The notes beneath the pieces are model-generated. The model did no database searches. It saw nothing but the letters and a program-made list of their open reading frames with translations, and was not told where the DNA came from. A stretch of DNA of 64,000 nt, taken from assembly GCA_947172415.1 (NCBI GenBank), contig OX359195.1, forward strand, positions 558,001 through 622,000, read 5' to 3'. This document shows, piece by piece, positions 28,657-42,793 of this stretch. The DNA is from Chondrosia reniformis (taxonomy: Eukaryota; Porifera; Demospongiae; Chondrillida; Chondrillidae). Positions within the stretch are counted from its first letter, which is position 1. Each line of letters begins with the position of its first letter. The position numbers and the translations under genes are program-made.

Positions 28657-31600
28657 TTAGTGTAATGTTGGTTCTGTATCTTCATCATCACTGAGAACAT
28701 CTTCAGCCTCACTGTTGCCATGGTGATTAAAGAGGTGTGCAGTCTGCTTCTTGATCTTCTCTAAATGCTGTTGACGAAGCTTTTCAAGCTCCGTTACCTC
28801 CACCTACAAGGATAAACATGTCGTGGGAATTATGTAATGATACACATTTTGATGGTTGGATGGGTGAATTGATTGATGGGCAGATGGATGGATGGGCAGT
28901 TGGATGGATGGGGAGATGGATGGATGTGGGCAGATGGATGGATGGATGGATGGATGGGAGAATTGATGGCTGGATGGGTGAATTGATGGAAGGATGGGTG
29001 AATTGATGGAAGGATGGGTGAATTGATGGTTGGATGGGTGAATTGATGGCTGAATGGGTGAACTGATGGCTGGATGGGTGAATTGATGGCTGAATGGGTG
29101 AACTGATGGCTGGATGGGTGAATTGATGGGAGGATGGGCAAATGTAGAAATGGACGTCGACGATGTCATGATCAGTCTAGTATTCTCTCACTTACCAAGA
29201 GATCAGTGTAGTGTTTCTCACGTAGTTCTACAATCTTTTTGTATCTGAAAGGGTTTAAGTCTTCAAAAGCAATCTAAAATAATAAATATAATAGGTAGTA
29301 ATAAAGTTGCTATGTAAAATATAAAACCTCAAAATCATTATTCATTAACCTCTCTCAATTTTTCAACATTATTAAGTCTGCCCGATATCTTTCTAAGAAA
29401 ACTGTACAATCTGATTGGTTCTCTTTCTCTTAGTATTTCATCTTCGAAATACTTGAAGTTTGCAATAGCAAACCTGCGTACATGTTATTGACAAAAACAG
29501 TTTAGTAAGACTGTAATAGCAAATTTGTGCAAGACTGTAATAGCAAATTTGTTTACATGTTATTGACAAAAACAGTTTAGTAAGACTGTAATAGCAAATT
29601 TGTGTACATGCTATTGACAAAAACAGTTTAGTAAGACTGTAATATATAGCAAATTTGTGCAAGACTGTAATAGCAAATTTGTTTACATGTTATTGACAAA
29701 AACAGTTTAGTAAGACTGTAACAGCAAATTTGTGTACATGTTATTGAAAAAAAAAAAACAGTTTAGCAAGCTTGCAAAAGTAAATATGGCTGAACATCCA
29801 TTACCTAAATAGCACTTTGCTTCCCTCATACAGGAACGTGTCCCAAATGGAAATCATAGTGTCAGCAGGAATGTTATCCACAAATACAGTTAAAAACCAG
29901 TTGAATGTAATTAGGGAGTAGTCAATCCTATAGTAGGAGCACATGTACAGTGAAACTTTTACAGATAAATGAATGGATGGATGGATGGATGGCTGGGTGA
30001 ATGGGTGAATGAATGGATGGATGGATGGCTGGATGGATGGATGGATGGATGGCTGGGTGAATGGATGGATGGATGGATGGGTGGATGGATGGATGGATGG
30101 ATGGCTGGGTGAATGGATGGATGGATGGCTGGGTGAATGGATGGATGGATGGATGGATGGATGGATGGATGGATGGATGGATGGATGGATGGCTGGGTGA
30201 ATAGATGGATGGATGGCTGGGTGAATGGATGGACGGATGGATGGATGGGGATGGGTGGATAGATGGATGGATGGATGGATGGATGGATGGATGGATGGAT
30301 GGATGGATGGATGGATGGCTGGGTGAATGGATGGATGGATGGATGGATGGATGGATGGATGGATGGATGGATGGATGGATGGCTGGGTGAATGGATGGAT
30401 GGATGGCTGGGTGAATGGATGGATGGATGAAATGACAGATTAAAGAACGGACAGATGGACACTCTCATACTTGCAGTCCTCCAAGTGATGAGCTATTCTG
30501 GAGGCTTTCTGATGCAAAAGAGCTTTAAACACTCTCTGGTCGGCTTGAGAAGACATCAAGTTCTTCGTGTAGTAGTCTTTGGGCATGATCTTCTCCACAA
30601 TGGCAACCAGACACCAAAAGGCCCACTCCTCCTCCAGGATGAGGAGAGCGATGGCTGCCAACCGGTTGAGCCCCTGGCAGTATCCAATATCGGGATTCCT
30701 CCAACTGAATGCAACCAGAACGCGTCTCAGTTTCTCAATCTAGCAATTAATGTAAAATATTTTCTATTATTTAATTATCAAAAGATGTCGTAAGGGTATG
30801 CCAGTATGTACATCAATGGGTCTATAGCATATTAAATGGTACAGTCTTATTGATCTTCATACTCACTCCCTTCGCCTCCTGATTGTCAAAGTAGATATTG
30901 TTCGGAAGTGTCCTCAAAAGATCCAGTTCAATTTGACCAATAGCTGGCGAGCTTACACCCTCCTGTAACCATGGCAACACAGAAATATATATATGTGCTA
31001 TATGTTAGTGTATAGCTCTACTGAACTTACGTGGACCTTGAGGATCTCATGATAGTCGACGTCTTGCTGCAGAGAGATAACAGCACTCAAAATTTCAAAA
31101 AATGTAGCTCTCACATTAAAATAAAGGTAATTGTTGAAAGTACAGTTAATATTCATTAATCTTCTGCAATTGCTTTGGGCCAAAACATCATTCTCGCACT
31201 TGAGACTTGGCTCTCACATTAAAATAAAGGTAATTGTTGAAAGTATTGCTAATTGTATATAATAAGCCTCTCATTTTAAATATCCAAGAAGTATCTTTAA
31301 ATGGTTGCTTTAAAGATTATTAAATTTAGCAGGTCAATATTGCTCAACGTAATATTGCATACTATTGTAGACACACACTATTGCATACTATTGTAGACAT
31401 ACCGCATCCTTTAGCCAATGTCTTATACACATCTTCCAAACTCTACTACGATATTCATTGGGGATACCACATCTTATCAGATTCTTCAGTTCAGCCTACA
31501 CAAAATATTAAAGGGTTTTACCTAATTACCTAAAGTAAAGAATACATCTAAATCTTGACAATACTCTTAGTCTACGACAGTGAATAACAGCACATGTACA

Positions 31601-34600
31601 TATAGATATCCGATCAATAACATGTGACTGTCATGTGACCACTATTTCAATCAATAATAACAAGTACAAACACAATAACATGTGACTGTCATGTGACCAC
31701 TATTTCAATCAATAACAACAAGTACATACACTCCTGGGCAGGTGCAAATCGCAGTCACTTCCGACAGCTCCACTTCCATGGGCAGCTACGTACTTGTTCC
31801 AGTCTCTCAGTAGATCAGACTGTTTGGTGCGATTGGATACATGGCTGTATCGCTCGTCCGGTCCCAACACACCTTGGAGGTTATCAAGTGAATGGGACAC
31901 TGTTATTGATGAACTGTCACCTTCTTCACTCTTAAAACCATAATAGTCAGAAATACTGCATGAGAGGGGAGGGATGGGGGAGTAGATGAATGGATGGATG
32001 GGCAGTTGGATGGATGGATGGATGGATGGGCAGTTGGATGGATGGATGGATGGATGGGCAGTTGGATGGATGGATGGATGGATGGGCAGTTGGATGGATG
32101 GATGGATGAGCAGTTGGATGGATGGATGGATGGATGAGCAGTTGGATGGATGGATGGATGGGTGAGTGGATGAATGGATGGATGGATGGACAGATGGACA
32201 GATGGATGGATGGATGGGTGGATGGATGGATGGGTGGATGGATGAGTCAGTTTGCCTACTCTTCCACACATGAGTTTCCGTAACTGATTAATTCAGGTAG
32301 GCCTTCTCCAATAGCTTCTGTTAGCTTATCAGAAACTTCAACAGAACCAGAAGTTTCCATTTTCGGCATCTCTCGATTCCTTAGAAATATCACAAACTTG
32401 CTTTTAACTCGTGCCAATTCTGCTTCCATGTGAAAGAGCTTCCTAAATGCAAGAAATCATCAAAGGAAACAGGTCACATGGTTGTCATATGCAAAAGTTA
32501 AAAGGCAAACTACGTATACAGTCTTAAAACCATCATGAATAAAGACACCAAAGTGATTGCATGTGACCAGCTATCATGTGATCATCATGTGACTGTCATA
32601 TGACCATCAATACATAGTTACTTAGGTGATCCACTTACTCCTTTTGCTTGGATAATTCTTGGAGTTCTGCACTCCTCAAGGAATTAAGTTCAGATATCTC
32701 CTTCGAGAATTGAAAATTGACTTCACGATAGGCATCCACGCTCTCCTAAATAGGAAGATTATTCTTTCTCATTTTATAAGAAAGAGAACACATTTGTACA
32801 TATCTTTGAAAGGTCATCCCTAGACCCTGGGTCTTCTTCAGTTATTGGTGTCAAGGCTGAAACACCCAACAACAACAAGTTAAAAACTGCATCTTTAAAT
32901 GCTCAAAAACAGTTTAAATGATGAATCCTTTCAAATAATAAGTTTGAAGTAGATCTTATTACATTAAAATATCTTTCAGAGTATCACAAATAACTACATT
33001 TGCAGTTTACTACCACATAAAATTTAATCTAGTCCTCTTTGAAAAAGAAATACAATATTTTCCTACAAAATGAATGTACGTAAATGTATAGTATGATAGT
33101 CCAGTGAAGAAAGGAAAACTATTTGATAAGAAAACTGCATCCTCATACAAGGCTCTATAGCTGACTTGTGACGTGTTTCAGTTTGTTACATTTCCCTATC
33201 TTTATGTTTTAGATTGTGCAAGAAGTTGACCAACCCTCAGTTTCTGGTTCTCTGCTTGCATATCCACTTGAGCTGACGGAAGTAGGACATCTCTGGGACT
33301 GCATGGAGTTGTTAGCAATAATACTCAAATATTGCTCAATGTTAATATATAATAACATAGGCTCATGAATACTCTATTGCAACACTTTCTTGCATGCTAC
33401 ATACGGTACAGTGCATAAAAAAGGTAACGGTAACCGATTAAAAGGTAACCGCTAGAGGTTAAAAGTTAACCGAATCGTTAACTGGTAATAGTTAACTGTT
33501 AACCAAAAATCGTCTAAAGTTATAGCTGTGTAAATCGACACCTCGAGCTGTTAATCGTTTACCTAATAGGAAGATATTCAAAACATATGAGAAGGTCAGT
33601 ATACGCTATATCCGGACATATACAATACAATTATGGCATTCCATATCCTTGTCTTTGTTTTGATTGTGACCTGTTCCCCTGCAATCAATCGTCCTTTTGC
33701 TCCTTTCTCTCTTCTTATCTTGTTAAACGGTTCTAAAAAGTCTTTGCCGTCATATCGGACAGATCCATTGTTCACGTAGCGAATTAAAACTTTATCCATC
33801 GTTATTCAACAAGTATCAGATTTCACACTTTATTCGCTGCGCATACACAAGTTATCTACACCTTTCGATGTGTAAATTAAGTTAACTGTTAGCAGTTAAC
33901 TGATACCACATAACGGTGAATCGGTAACCTCTAATGGTTAAAGGTTAAAAGTTATTAACGTTACCTTTTTTATGCACTGTACCGTAGGAAATTAAACATA
34001 GTGAGAGCTTTGGATGAGGATACAAGAGTTTCTCCTTCTACTTCTCTTCTTCTTCACTGGGCCAGACAGTGTATGTATGCTAAGATAATTATACGTATAA
34101 ATTTTAGCTTGTGTAACCTTACATTTCCTATTTCAAGGTTTAAAGTTGATGCATACACTAAATCAATATTAAAATAGTTTCAATTTCCATTTCAATAACA
34201 TTTCAATAGTAGTAGATAGTAAACAATGACTGCTTAGTTGAGTGAGTGATTGTTTGTTTCACTGAATTTGTACTGTATTTTCACTATAATTTAATACTTT
34301 GTCTGTGAAATTAGCATTATAGCTATTATCAAAGGTTTCACAATTATTTTATCATATTAACTAAAAAGGATATGGACACAGTCTCTTTAGATATACATAC
34401 TCACTGCACAAGATCACAGCCACTATGAAGTAAAAGTGGGAGATGATTGCACAATACCTGTGCAAAGGCTATGATGTACTATGGAAAATCACTGGAGTGT
34501 ATTACGCAAGAGACCAAGGTCTCATCTTGCATGGCTGGGAGACCTACAGTAGGGAGCAGCTGTTGCAACACTTACTCTCTAGGAAGTTGGCCTTTGTTTT

Positions 34601-35169
34601 CCAAAGCAAAGATCTGATTGGTCAGATTGATGACCACATCATCTTTAACTTTCACTGTTTCCTTAAATAGTATCACTTGCTCTTGCAATTCTTGATTTTG
34701 TTCCTCAAGTGACCTACATACGTACGTACATAAAACAAGCAATGAAGCCATGTAATAATAATTTGAGATAAATGTACTCGTTGATTATTAAATGTTACTG
34801 TAATAAATGGAAGGTTTGTAAATAAAAATTATGTAACAATAAAAAGGAAAGATTTCTGAAGACAAACACTAATTCTAAAGAAATATTCTAAAAAGTTAGT
34901 TTGAATCTTTAACGTTAAAAGAAAATGGTGATTTAGAGTAATCATTTGAAAGTCACAATACACGTGACACTATTAAATAACCATGAAAACTAAACTAATG
35001 AAAGCAGTGGATAAGTCAGCTTTAAATCCAAACTCTAGTAGAAGACAGGACACTGTTATACAACTTCTATTTTTGTACTCTTATTGGACTAAAGATCATT
35101 TAAAACTTACTGGTTTTTACTCAATGAACATTCCAGTTCATATTTCTCCTTTTGCAGTGACTTACGTAG
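28657..35169 (-). CDS. TBC1D2/Armus-like RabGAP, unit B (5' incomplete)
   Basis: Same exon set as unit A. Exons from the stop (28657) to 32745 are at +26459; then 33235-33298, 34576-34713 and 35111-35169. Coding exons look intact; one substitution noticed in exon 34576-34713 is silent (GCC to GCT, Ala). The intron between 33298 and 34576 contains a 581-bp inverted-repeat transposon absent from A and C. Arginine- and glutamine-finger motifs are preserved. As in A, no N-terminal PH region or initiation exon can be found before the plus-strand membrane-protein gene. Confidence 0.83.
33404..33984. mobile_element. 581-bp TA-flanked inverted-repeat transposon, non-autonomous, unit B only
   Basis: Perfect 26-bp terminal inverted repeats beginning CGGTACAGTGCATAAAAAAG and flanked by TA on both sides (33402-33403 and 33985-33986). 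Units A and C have a single TA at this point, so the insertion is precise. TA duplication is typical of Tc1/mariner-type elements. Subterminal sequence is full of GTTAAC/GGTAACC words in both orientations. It lies in a RabGAP intron. No transposase. Confidence 0.92.
33596..33799 (-). CDS. 67-codon ORF inside the unit B transposon
   Basis: ATG-initiated frame with [39 protein letters not shown] and RIWNAIIV. The GxxGRLxAGExVxIKT..W.A pattern resembles the chromatin-type SH3/Tudor-like N-terminal segment that precedes BEN domains in some animal proteins (recollection, weak). It is not a transposase, and may be a captured host exon. No visible splice sites were tested. Confidence 0.4.
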   Translation of the reverse strand: MDKVLIRYVNNGSVRYDGKDFLEPFNKIRREKGAKGRLIAGEQVTIKTKTRIWNAIIVLYMSGYSVY

Positions 35170-35601
35170 CTACACAATAGACCAATCAGTTTAAACCTTG
35201 AGCTATGTATTGTGCAATTTACACGAGAGAGAGACTTATAAATATCCAGAAATTGTCTCAAATTCATATAACATGTATGTAGTTGACAGTCATGGCATTC
35301 TAACAAATTGTTATAGACGTTGATGTTGCTTATACAAGATTGGTTTTAAAGGCTTAGAGTTGGAATATAAATAAATTAATATCTTTTTATATTCAAATTC
35401 AATCACATTATAAAATAAAATGAATGAACCCATTTATATCTTCAATGACCTATGTAGAAACAATTAAGAAAATATTCTATTTATTATTACAGTTCACATT
35501 TAACATAATCAATATATCCAGAGAATCAGATCAGATTGTATTGCCTGATTGGTAGGGGTTTCTCTAAAAAGCAGTTGAAGCTAACAAAAGCGTTCAGTAC
35601 T

Positions 35602-36675
35602 ATGAAGAGAAGGGACAAGGCACTAGTTTGTGTACTTATAGTTCTCCTTATAATTGTGCTACTCCTTCAACTCTTATCCATTGGACTGAAGGTAGCACAG
35701 TTTGTTAACCCTAATGAAGTCCTCAGTGAAGAGCTAACAATAACTAGGGAAGAGATAACTATCCAGAATGGGAAGATTGCTGCTCTACAAGATATGATAA
35801 GACAAATATCTGAGAACATCAGTACTGAAGAAGAGTTAAGAATAACTAAGGAAGAGATAACTATACAGACTGATAGAAAACTTAGTGCTTTAGAGAATGA
35901 CATAAATCAAGCATTTGCGGAAGTAACTGAGAATACACAATTGATACAAGAACTAGGTTTGTTCATTTCCGATAACAACTTGAAGAAGTTATGTAACATT
36001 TCCAGTTTCAATTGGAGAAGAGTGGCCTACATCAATATGACTGATCCAGAAGCAGAGTGTCCAAGTGGTCTTAATGAAGTATCTAACAGCACCACAGGAC
36101 AGAGAGCTTGTGGAAGGAGTGTTGATGGAGCAGGCTCCACAGTTGCAGCACCTGGAGGATGCTCTTCTGTGACCTTTCCTGTGAATACTACTTACTCTCA
36201 TGTATGTGGTTATGCAAGAGGTTATCAGTACAGGTCAATGGATGCATTCTGGCAGTCACCAATAAGAACTATAGATGATGCATATGTCGATGGCCTCTCC
36301 ATCACCCATGACAACCCAAGGAAGCATCTTTGGACACTAGCAGTTGGTACTTATGAATTAAACACTCATTTAGAAGCAAGATGCCCTCTAGATCTGGACA
36401 CATATGATATCAGACGAATTCCTGAATTTGTTGGAAACAATTATTATTGTGAAGCTGGCTATAGTTCTGTTTATGAAGACAGAATTGCTTGGGAGGACCC
36501 TCTGTGGGATGGACAGCAGTGTGTTTCAAGTACTGCACAGTCTTGTTCAAGATATGGCTGGTTTCATCGTGACATTGCACCAAGTCAAGAAGACATAGAG
36601 GTCAGGTGGTGTGCTGATCAAGAAAGGATTAATGAAGACTTCTACACAGACCTTTTGGAGATCTGGGTCCTTTGA
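35602..36675 (+). CDS. type II membrane protein with 10-Cys ectodomain, unit B
   Basis: Same architecture as the unit A protein. Five residues differ from A: V to A before the membrane helix, V to I, M to I and F to L in the stalk, and V to D just before the AYVDG motif. Asp at the last site is what I would expect for the family, so B looks ancestral there and A/C derived. The first in-frame ATG (35602) is conserved. Confidence 0.85.
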   Translation: MKRRDKALVCVLIVLLIIVLLLQLLSIGLKVAQFVNPNEVLSEELTITREEITIQNGKIAALQDMIRQISENISTEEELRITKEEITIQTDRKLSALENDINQAFAEVTENTQLIQELGLFISDNNLKKLCNISSFNWRRVAYINMTDPEAECPSGLNEVSNSTTGQRACGRSVDGAGSTVAAPGGCSSVTFPVNTTYSHVCGYARGYQYRSMDAFWQSPIRTIDDAYVDGLSITHDNPRKHLWTLAVGTYELNTHLEARCPLDLDTYDIRRIPEFVGNNYYCEAGYSSVYEDRIAWEDPLWDGQQCVSSTAQSCSRYGWFHRDIAPSQEDIEVRWCADQERINEDFYTDLLEIWVL

Positions 36676-37020
36676 ATAACTGTACATGGGACAACCTAAC
36701 ATAGACATACTAGTCAATTGCTGAGTGCTTTATTAGATAGTATAAATAGTAGATTACGTACATTAAGTAACTAGTATACACTAGTTGTGGTTAATAAAAT
36801 ACAACAGTACTACACTGCAATAAGTCATTATCAAGTTTGTTTGCCATGTAATTAAAGAATCAAAATTGCATTTTAGAAACCAAGTTAAAAGTAGTGATGG
36901 TAACAGCGACTAGTAGATATGGAAAGAGTGACGTAACAGGTCAGCGATCATAAGGCTAACCATACAGAAGTAGTTGCATACTGAAACTTTCCCTATTATG
37001 TTTGGATGCAACATGATTTT

Positions 37021-37851
37021 GTAACTTGCACACAAGCGGTTTACATTACTTCATGGTTTTTCATATACACAGGATTAAATCTCAGGTTTCATATGACATG
37101 AAATCTATTTGAAACTTCTTGAACAGCCAGGTTTCAAAGGGTGCTCAAGTATGAACTAACAGATTAAGTACTTTCAAGGGTTTCATGTTTTTAATGGCCC
37201 CTTTTCTGAGTTTTATACATACTTTCATGCCTTCTGAAACCTGAGATTTGATCCTGTGGTACCCCTGTGATACCCTTGTGATACCCTTGTGACACCCTTG
37301 TGACACCCTTGTGACACCCTTGTGATACCCTTGTGATACCCTTGTGATACCCTTGTGATACCCTTGTGACACCCTTGTGACACCCTTGTGACACCCTTGT
37401 GACACCCCTGTGACACCCTTGTGATATCCTTATGACACCCTTGTGACACCCTTGTGACACCCTTGTGATACCCTTGTGACACCCTTGTGACACCCTTGTG
37501 GTACCCTTGTGATACCCTTGTGACACCCTTGTGACACCCTTGTGATACCCCTGTGACACCCTTGTGATACCCTTGTGACACCCTTGTGACACCCTTGTGA
37601 CACCCTTGTGATACCCTTGTGACACCCTTGTGACACCCTTGTGACACCCTTGTGACACCCCTGTGACACCCTTGTGACACCCCTGTGACACCCTTGTGAT
37701 ATCCTTGTGACACCCTTGTGACACCCTTGTGACACCCTTGTGATACCCTTGTGACACCCTTGTGGTACCCTTGTGACACCCTTGTGACACCCTTGTGACA
37801 CCCTTGTGACACCCTTGTGACACCCTTGTGACACCCTTGTGTGCAAGTTAC
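37021..37851. mobile_element. inverted-repeat element with expanded 11-bp minisatellite, unit B
   Basis: Same outer and inner inverted repeats as the A copy, but the 11-bp array has about 52 units (37257-37842) instead of about 23, and contains additional variants such as ATATCCTTATG. The expansion is confined to the tandem core. Confidence 0.78.
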
Positions 37852-39787
37852 ATAATAATCTAATCAAGTAGTCATGCATGTGTTTGATGAGTCAAACTTC
37901 ATTGTCTTATGTAGCTCCTCCTCATTGTACATAAAGCATGAATAATCTAATACACCATGATGAAATCATTATATGAAAGGGATGTATAGGAATTAAATTT
38001 TATGTTTGGAGTAAATTGTAATCTGACTCAATCAGACAAACAGACTTATACACACGTATTACATATATACATACATGTACATCAAATCTGCTGTGGTTAT
38101 TAAATTAATTGAATATTAAAAAAAAGACTGGCTCTATATTGAATAATAATATAGATGTACCGTATAATAGGTGTGAATAAGTAATTAGTCAACTTTACAT
38201 TCTGTAAGCTGTTTATTATACATAAGTGTAATGATCTCGAGTAATGTCTCAATGTCACGTTTACTGGTAGCAGAATATACATTCTATGATATGTTATACA
38301 GTGCTCTGACATAAACAATATATTTAATATTTAACTTGACTGTAGCTATCTTAAGGGTCAGAACATTTGCACTGTGTAGTACTTGATTGTGAGACGAATG
38401 TAACAACCAGTAATTTTGCAACACTGGCCATCCCTATATGATCTAATAGACTTATAGACTAGCAGGATTACAGGAGCATTTATAAAGGCCTGTCTTTAGA
38501 TCTTACTCTGATTGATATCAATGTGTCTCTTGAGGTACAAAAGGCAGACAATACTTTCCATCCTACTGTTACTTTACAAACAAAAGCCTTAACGGAGAAC
38601 CTTGTTACTCATAACATGCAAATGCTCAAGTGTTTACTGTATTGGATCAACCTATTAACTGCAGTTTACAAAGTTCTAGTATAGAAAAGTATGAGTATTA
38701 TTGAGGAAACAAAAACTTTACTATTTCTCTTGCAAACGTACCGCATCCTACGGCCCTGGGCTCAGTCATCATAAGGAGGGAAAAACATGAAGAAGCAATT
38801 GCTAGTGCTGGGTGTACATGTACATGTTCAGTGGAATGACTAAATTTGACTAAGACTACAACAACCATAAAATATGCAACTAGTATTGTTAAAAGAAAAT
38901 TTGCCAATGTTATTGTCTTCTTTTATCAAATTGATACTATTTTATCTGTAGACATTGAGTATATTTACTTGTTAATTAGCATGCAGTATATTTATTTATT
39001 AATTAGCATGCAGTATATTTACTTGTTACCTAGCATCATATATCATATATATGACTCATATAATCAATCTTTTTCACACCAGGTAAGATGGTTTGTCTAC
39101 CTTTGAGGCACCACAGCTCATCCCCTGGATAGATCTCCATGCAGCTAGTCTGGTGTATTATACAGTATATTGAGTGATTATAGAAGAATATCAGCAAAAG
39201 CTGTGGTACTATAATGCCGATCCAGGTGTGAAATTTAAGTTATACTTACACATCACTTCTGTGTTTGGGTGCACCATCCCTACATCATGCATATATCCAT
39301 GGTGTTCCCCAACACAGAAGTGATCGATGTGTATATGGATAAGTCACTTAAATTTCAGTATGCTATTTTTGTATAGTTACTGTATTTCTCAGGATCACTG
39401 GCTTCTTTCGATACTTTTTCCAGATGTGCTATTCATTGTTGCAACACTGGCCATCCCTACTTCTAATTTCATTTTTATATATACACCTATGATCATCTAA
39501 CAGACTCATAAACTAGCAGATTATATGAGCATTTATAAAGGTCTTTCTTTAGATCTTACAGTGATTGATATCGATGTGTTTCTTGGAGGTGCAAAAGGCA
39601 GAATGATTTGACAATACTTTCCCTCCTACTGTCACCTACTCAAAACATGCAAATATACTCAAGTGTTTACTGTATTATAACTTCTGAATCAATCTATATT
39701 ACTACAGTTTATACAAAGTACGTATGAGTATGATTGGCCAGTTTCATTCCTTCCTATGACAAAAAAGTTTCTATTTCTCTTGCAAAC

Positions 39788-40551
39788 CCCTTGTTCATGC
39801 TGGTAGTGTTAGGGGCAGTCATAAGTGCAGAAGCAGCTGATTGAAGCGTCTCTACAGCTGGATCATTACGAAGACACTGATATATACAACAGAGTGTTAG
39901 CATCATCCACACTCAGTACACTATCCATTTGTTGACACTGTCCTGCACTTATGACTTTTCCTCGCTCCAGATCAAAACGTATAGCTTTTGCATCACAGTA
40001 TTTGATATGGCTGTTCTTGCTCTGGTCCAAGAAGTCTATTACTTCTGGAGGAGTTCTCTCCCTAGCTGGTCTTCTCTGAGGAGGGATCTGTTCTATATAC
40101 AGTGTATATTACAATTATACTAGTACATCGTATGCATACTCATATGCAAAATTTGTTAGACCATAAAATGAACATTTTCTGTATCTATTGGACTCAGTTA
40201 TATAAAAGAAAGTGACTTACGTGGAGGATTGGGCTGGTTTGGTGGATTGGGCTGGTTTGGTGGATTGGGCTGGTTTGGTGGATTCAGCGGAATGTCTAGC
40301 GTTAGGAGAAAATAATTAAGACTAAATTTTGAGAATACAACCATATAAATTTAGGCAAATTAAAAAGCTCTTACGCTCAGAGGACCTGATCAACCTGAAG
40401 TCATGATTGTGAATGTGATGAATTAAAATGGAAGCATGGAAGAGACTTACTGCCAAATCATTATTATAATAACCTTTTCTCTGTATAGAATGTATTGTCG
40501 ATTGGAAGTATGTCAGTGGACTGGCTACCCAGTGGATATGGGGATGAAGAT
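39788..40551 (-). CDS. proline-rich exon cluster, unit B
   Basis: Same five candidate exons at +27154 relative to unit A, with few substitutions. Splice sites and NPPNQP repeats are retained. Same uncertainty about start and stop. Confidence 0.45.
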
Positions 40552-40789
40552 CTGTAGTTTCTTTAACATTAATTTGTACTTATACAGCAGTGTATTCAGC
40601 TTAATCTATATTTCATAAAAAGATTGATTATCTTCAGGCAACTAATTGACCACCAGTGGTCCATCCACTGAGATACAATTACCTCAACAATGTTCCATTC
40701 ATGCTTTCCTCTTACACTAAATATTAGACTAAGTCTCTATTCCAACACTAATTAGTGATCTTTGTTAGATCAAGCTGATAAAATTTAAT

Positions 40790-41964
40790 CTAAGACTCAT
40801 TTCCAGTGGGAGGGGACGTGTTAACCATTTGGTCGCTGGCCACCATCAGCCACAGGAAAGAATTTACCAAATATTTAGCGAGTCTACAGCCTACACTTGA
40901 CTCATAATGGTATTCATAGCTATGGTCTTATGACTCTGCTGCATACCAAGGCCACCTTACGGAACACTAACGTATACACTAACATTTGCAATGTGGTATT
41001 ACTTATCTTTGGGATGGTACATCCTTCGACTTTTGAGCGTTTAAAAATGCAGTTGGTTTTTGGTCCTTTGTCAAACGTTTCGACCCTGGGGGTCTTCCTC
41101 AGTGACTGATGGTTGAGTGGAAGAATTGCCTCTATTTATAGAGGATTTTCCCGCCATTTCCACTTCCTGTCATGTGACCCTCAGCAGGATGAGAAAAACA
41201 GGAAGTATGAATATTAAATCGTCTCCAGGCTTGATGTAACACAATGCCTTGATCTAAATTCATTCTCACCTGTCTCTTCTGGATCCTGATGGCTTCTTTG
41301 ACCCTTCTCCTTTGCCAGTGGGTTTCCCTGTCTGTAATCTTGGCCTTGTCCCAAGCAATTGAGTGGCCAGTCTTGAGGGAGTGTACAGCTATACCGTTGT
41401 TCACATCCCCCATCCTGACTGCTCGCTTGTATTCTGCCAATCCCACTTTCAGGGTCCTTCCAGTTTCACCAATGTAGACTGCAGAACACTCAGAGCAAGG
41501 AATTAGGTAAACTACACCCTTGATATCCATAGGTGGTTGTGGCTGTTTTGGGTTGGATAAAACGGTTCTCAGTGATCTCTGTTTGGAGAAAATGGTTTGG
41601 ATACCCATTTTCTTACAGCTTCTTACTGGTATTACTTGTATTTGTGATCTACCATTTCCGTACATACTGACCTACGAATTCACTCTTGAGAAGGTCTGCT
41701 TCTGGTCTACAATTTCGGTCTACTAGTGTGTCAAACAGAGTTTGAACTGTTCTCGGCTTATCTCCGGTATCGTTGCCTCTTCGAAGCCATTGCTTAAGCA
41801 TGTCTTTCATACGATCTTTTGGTCTATTCCAGTTGTCAGAAATGTTATCCAACGTATTAATGTGAAATCCAAGTTCTATACCGATCTCTTCCCATTTGCC
41901 GGGTACTTGATCGATAATGCATCTTTGAAGGATGGCCAGGTGATTGTTTTGGTTCAGTTCAGTC
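40790..41964 (-). CDS. Death-domain protein, two 3' exons, unit B
   Basis: Exons 41672-41964 and 40790-40890 correspond to the unit A exons. The Death-fold residues appear unchanged. The intron contains the same Penelope-like insertion, so it predates the A/B duplication. Confidence 0.68.
40945..41663 (-). mobile_element. truncated Penelope-like retroelement, unit B
   Basis: Same insertion at the same site as in A. One extra T in the GATTTTCCCGCC stretch shifts the frame, so the reading frame ends at 41132 after GGK, earlier than in A. The GIY-YIG substitutions (Gly, Tyr) are shared with A. Confidence 0.83.
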
Positions 41965-42793
41965 CTGTAGTATAGGATCAGGAGCTTTAATTCGCAAAAG
42001 AAGTGAACTAATTTTTAAATTACATAGACTAATTATACATATGCATACAAGTACGGTATGATCTATTATCAGACCTTTAGGGGTCCAAGTTTGGGATCTA
42101 GTCAGTCGTAAAAAGAAAATTATAATCTAACTCACTCCATTCAGGCAGCTAAGAATTTCCTCCTTTTACGATCAGCCGTTGAATGATAAATCACACGGGT
42201 GAGTGTATCGATGCTAGCAGAAATTATCGATTTTCATATTGCATGTAGATTATCGGTTGCTTGATACCAATTCGCCCTTTTACTTAAAAATTCCGCTCAC
42301 GGGTATGGAAAATGAAAAACATGCCGCAGGTTCCATAGCATGAAGCTTAAATTTTAACTTTCTAAACCACATTGTACGTAGGTTAATTTCAAAAGATACA
42401 TGTCATTGTAATTTTAATTTGGAAGGGTATAAAATTGGAAAACTAGTACTAGTTTTTTTCAGTTCAAAAGGAGTGTCATGCTTGCAATAATATAATATTA
42501 TTTGAACCTGAGATTTGGTTCTGTGGCCCATCATCATCTAGCAGATGGTGGTTCTTACCTAACATTCAGAGCATGGTGTATTATAATGGGTTAACAGCAA
42601 ATGCATTAATCCAATTCCAAAATTCAAAATTCCCCAGCATGTCCCCTTCACCACAAGAACAAAATTAAATGAATCATTATTATAAACAAACTACAGTTAC
42701 TAACTCTAACAAAGGTTTAGATACACTACAAACTATTCTGTGTTATAAACTATATAGTTTCAAGTTCTAATCTTTATTATAACATGTTGTGGT

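Noticed and set aside
34443..34670. Plus-strand 75-codon frame seen in unit B
   Set aside because: It is antisense to RabGAP exon 34576-34713 and is interrupted by a stop in A and C.
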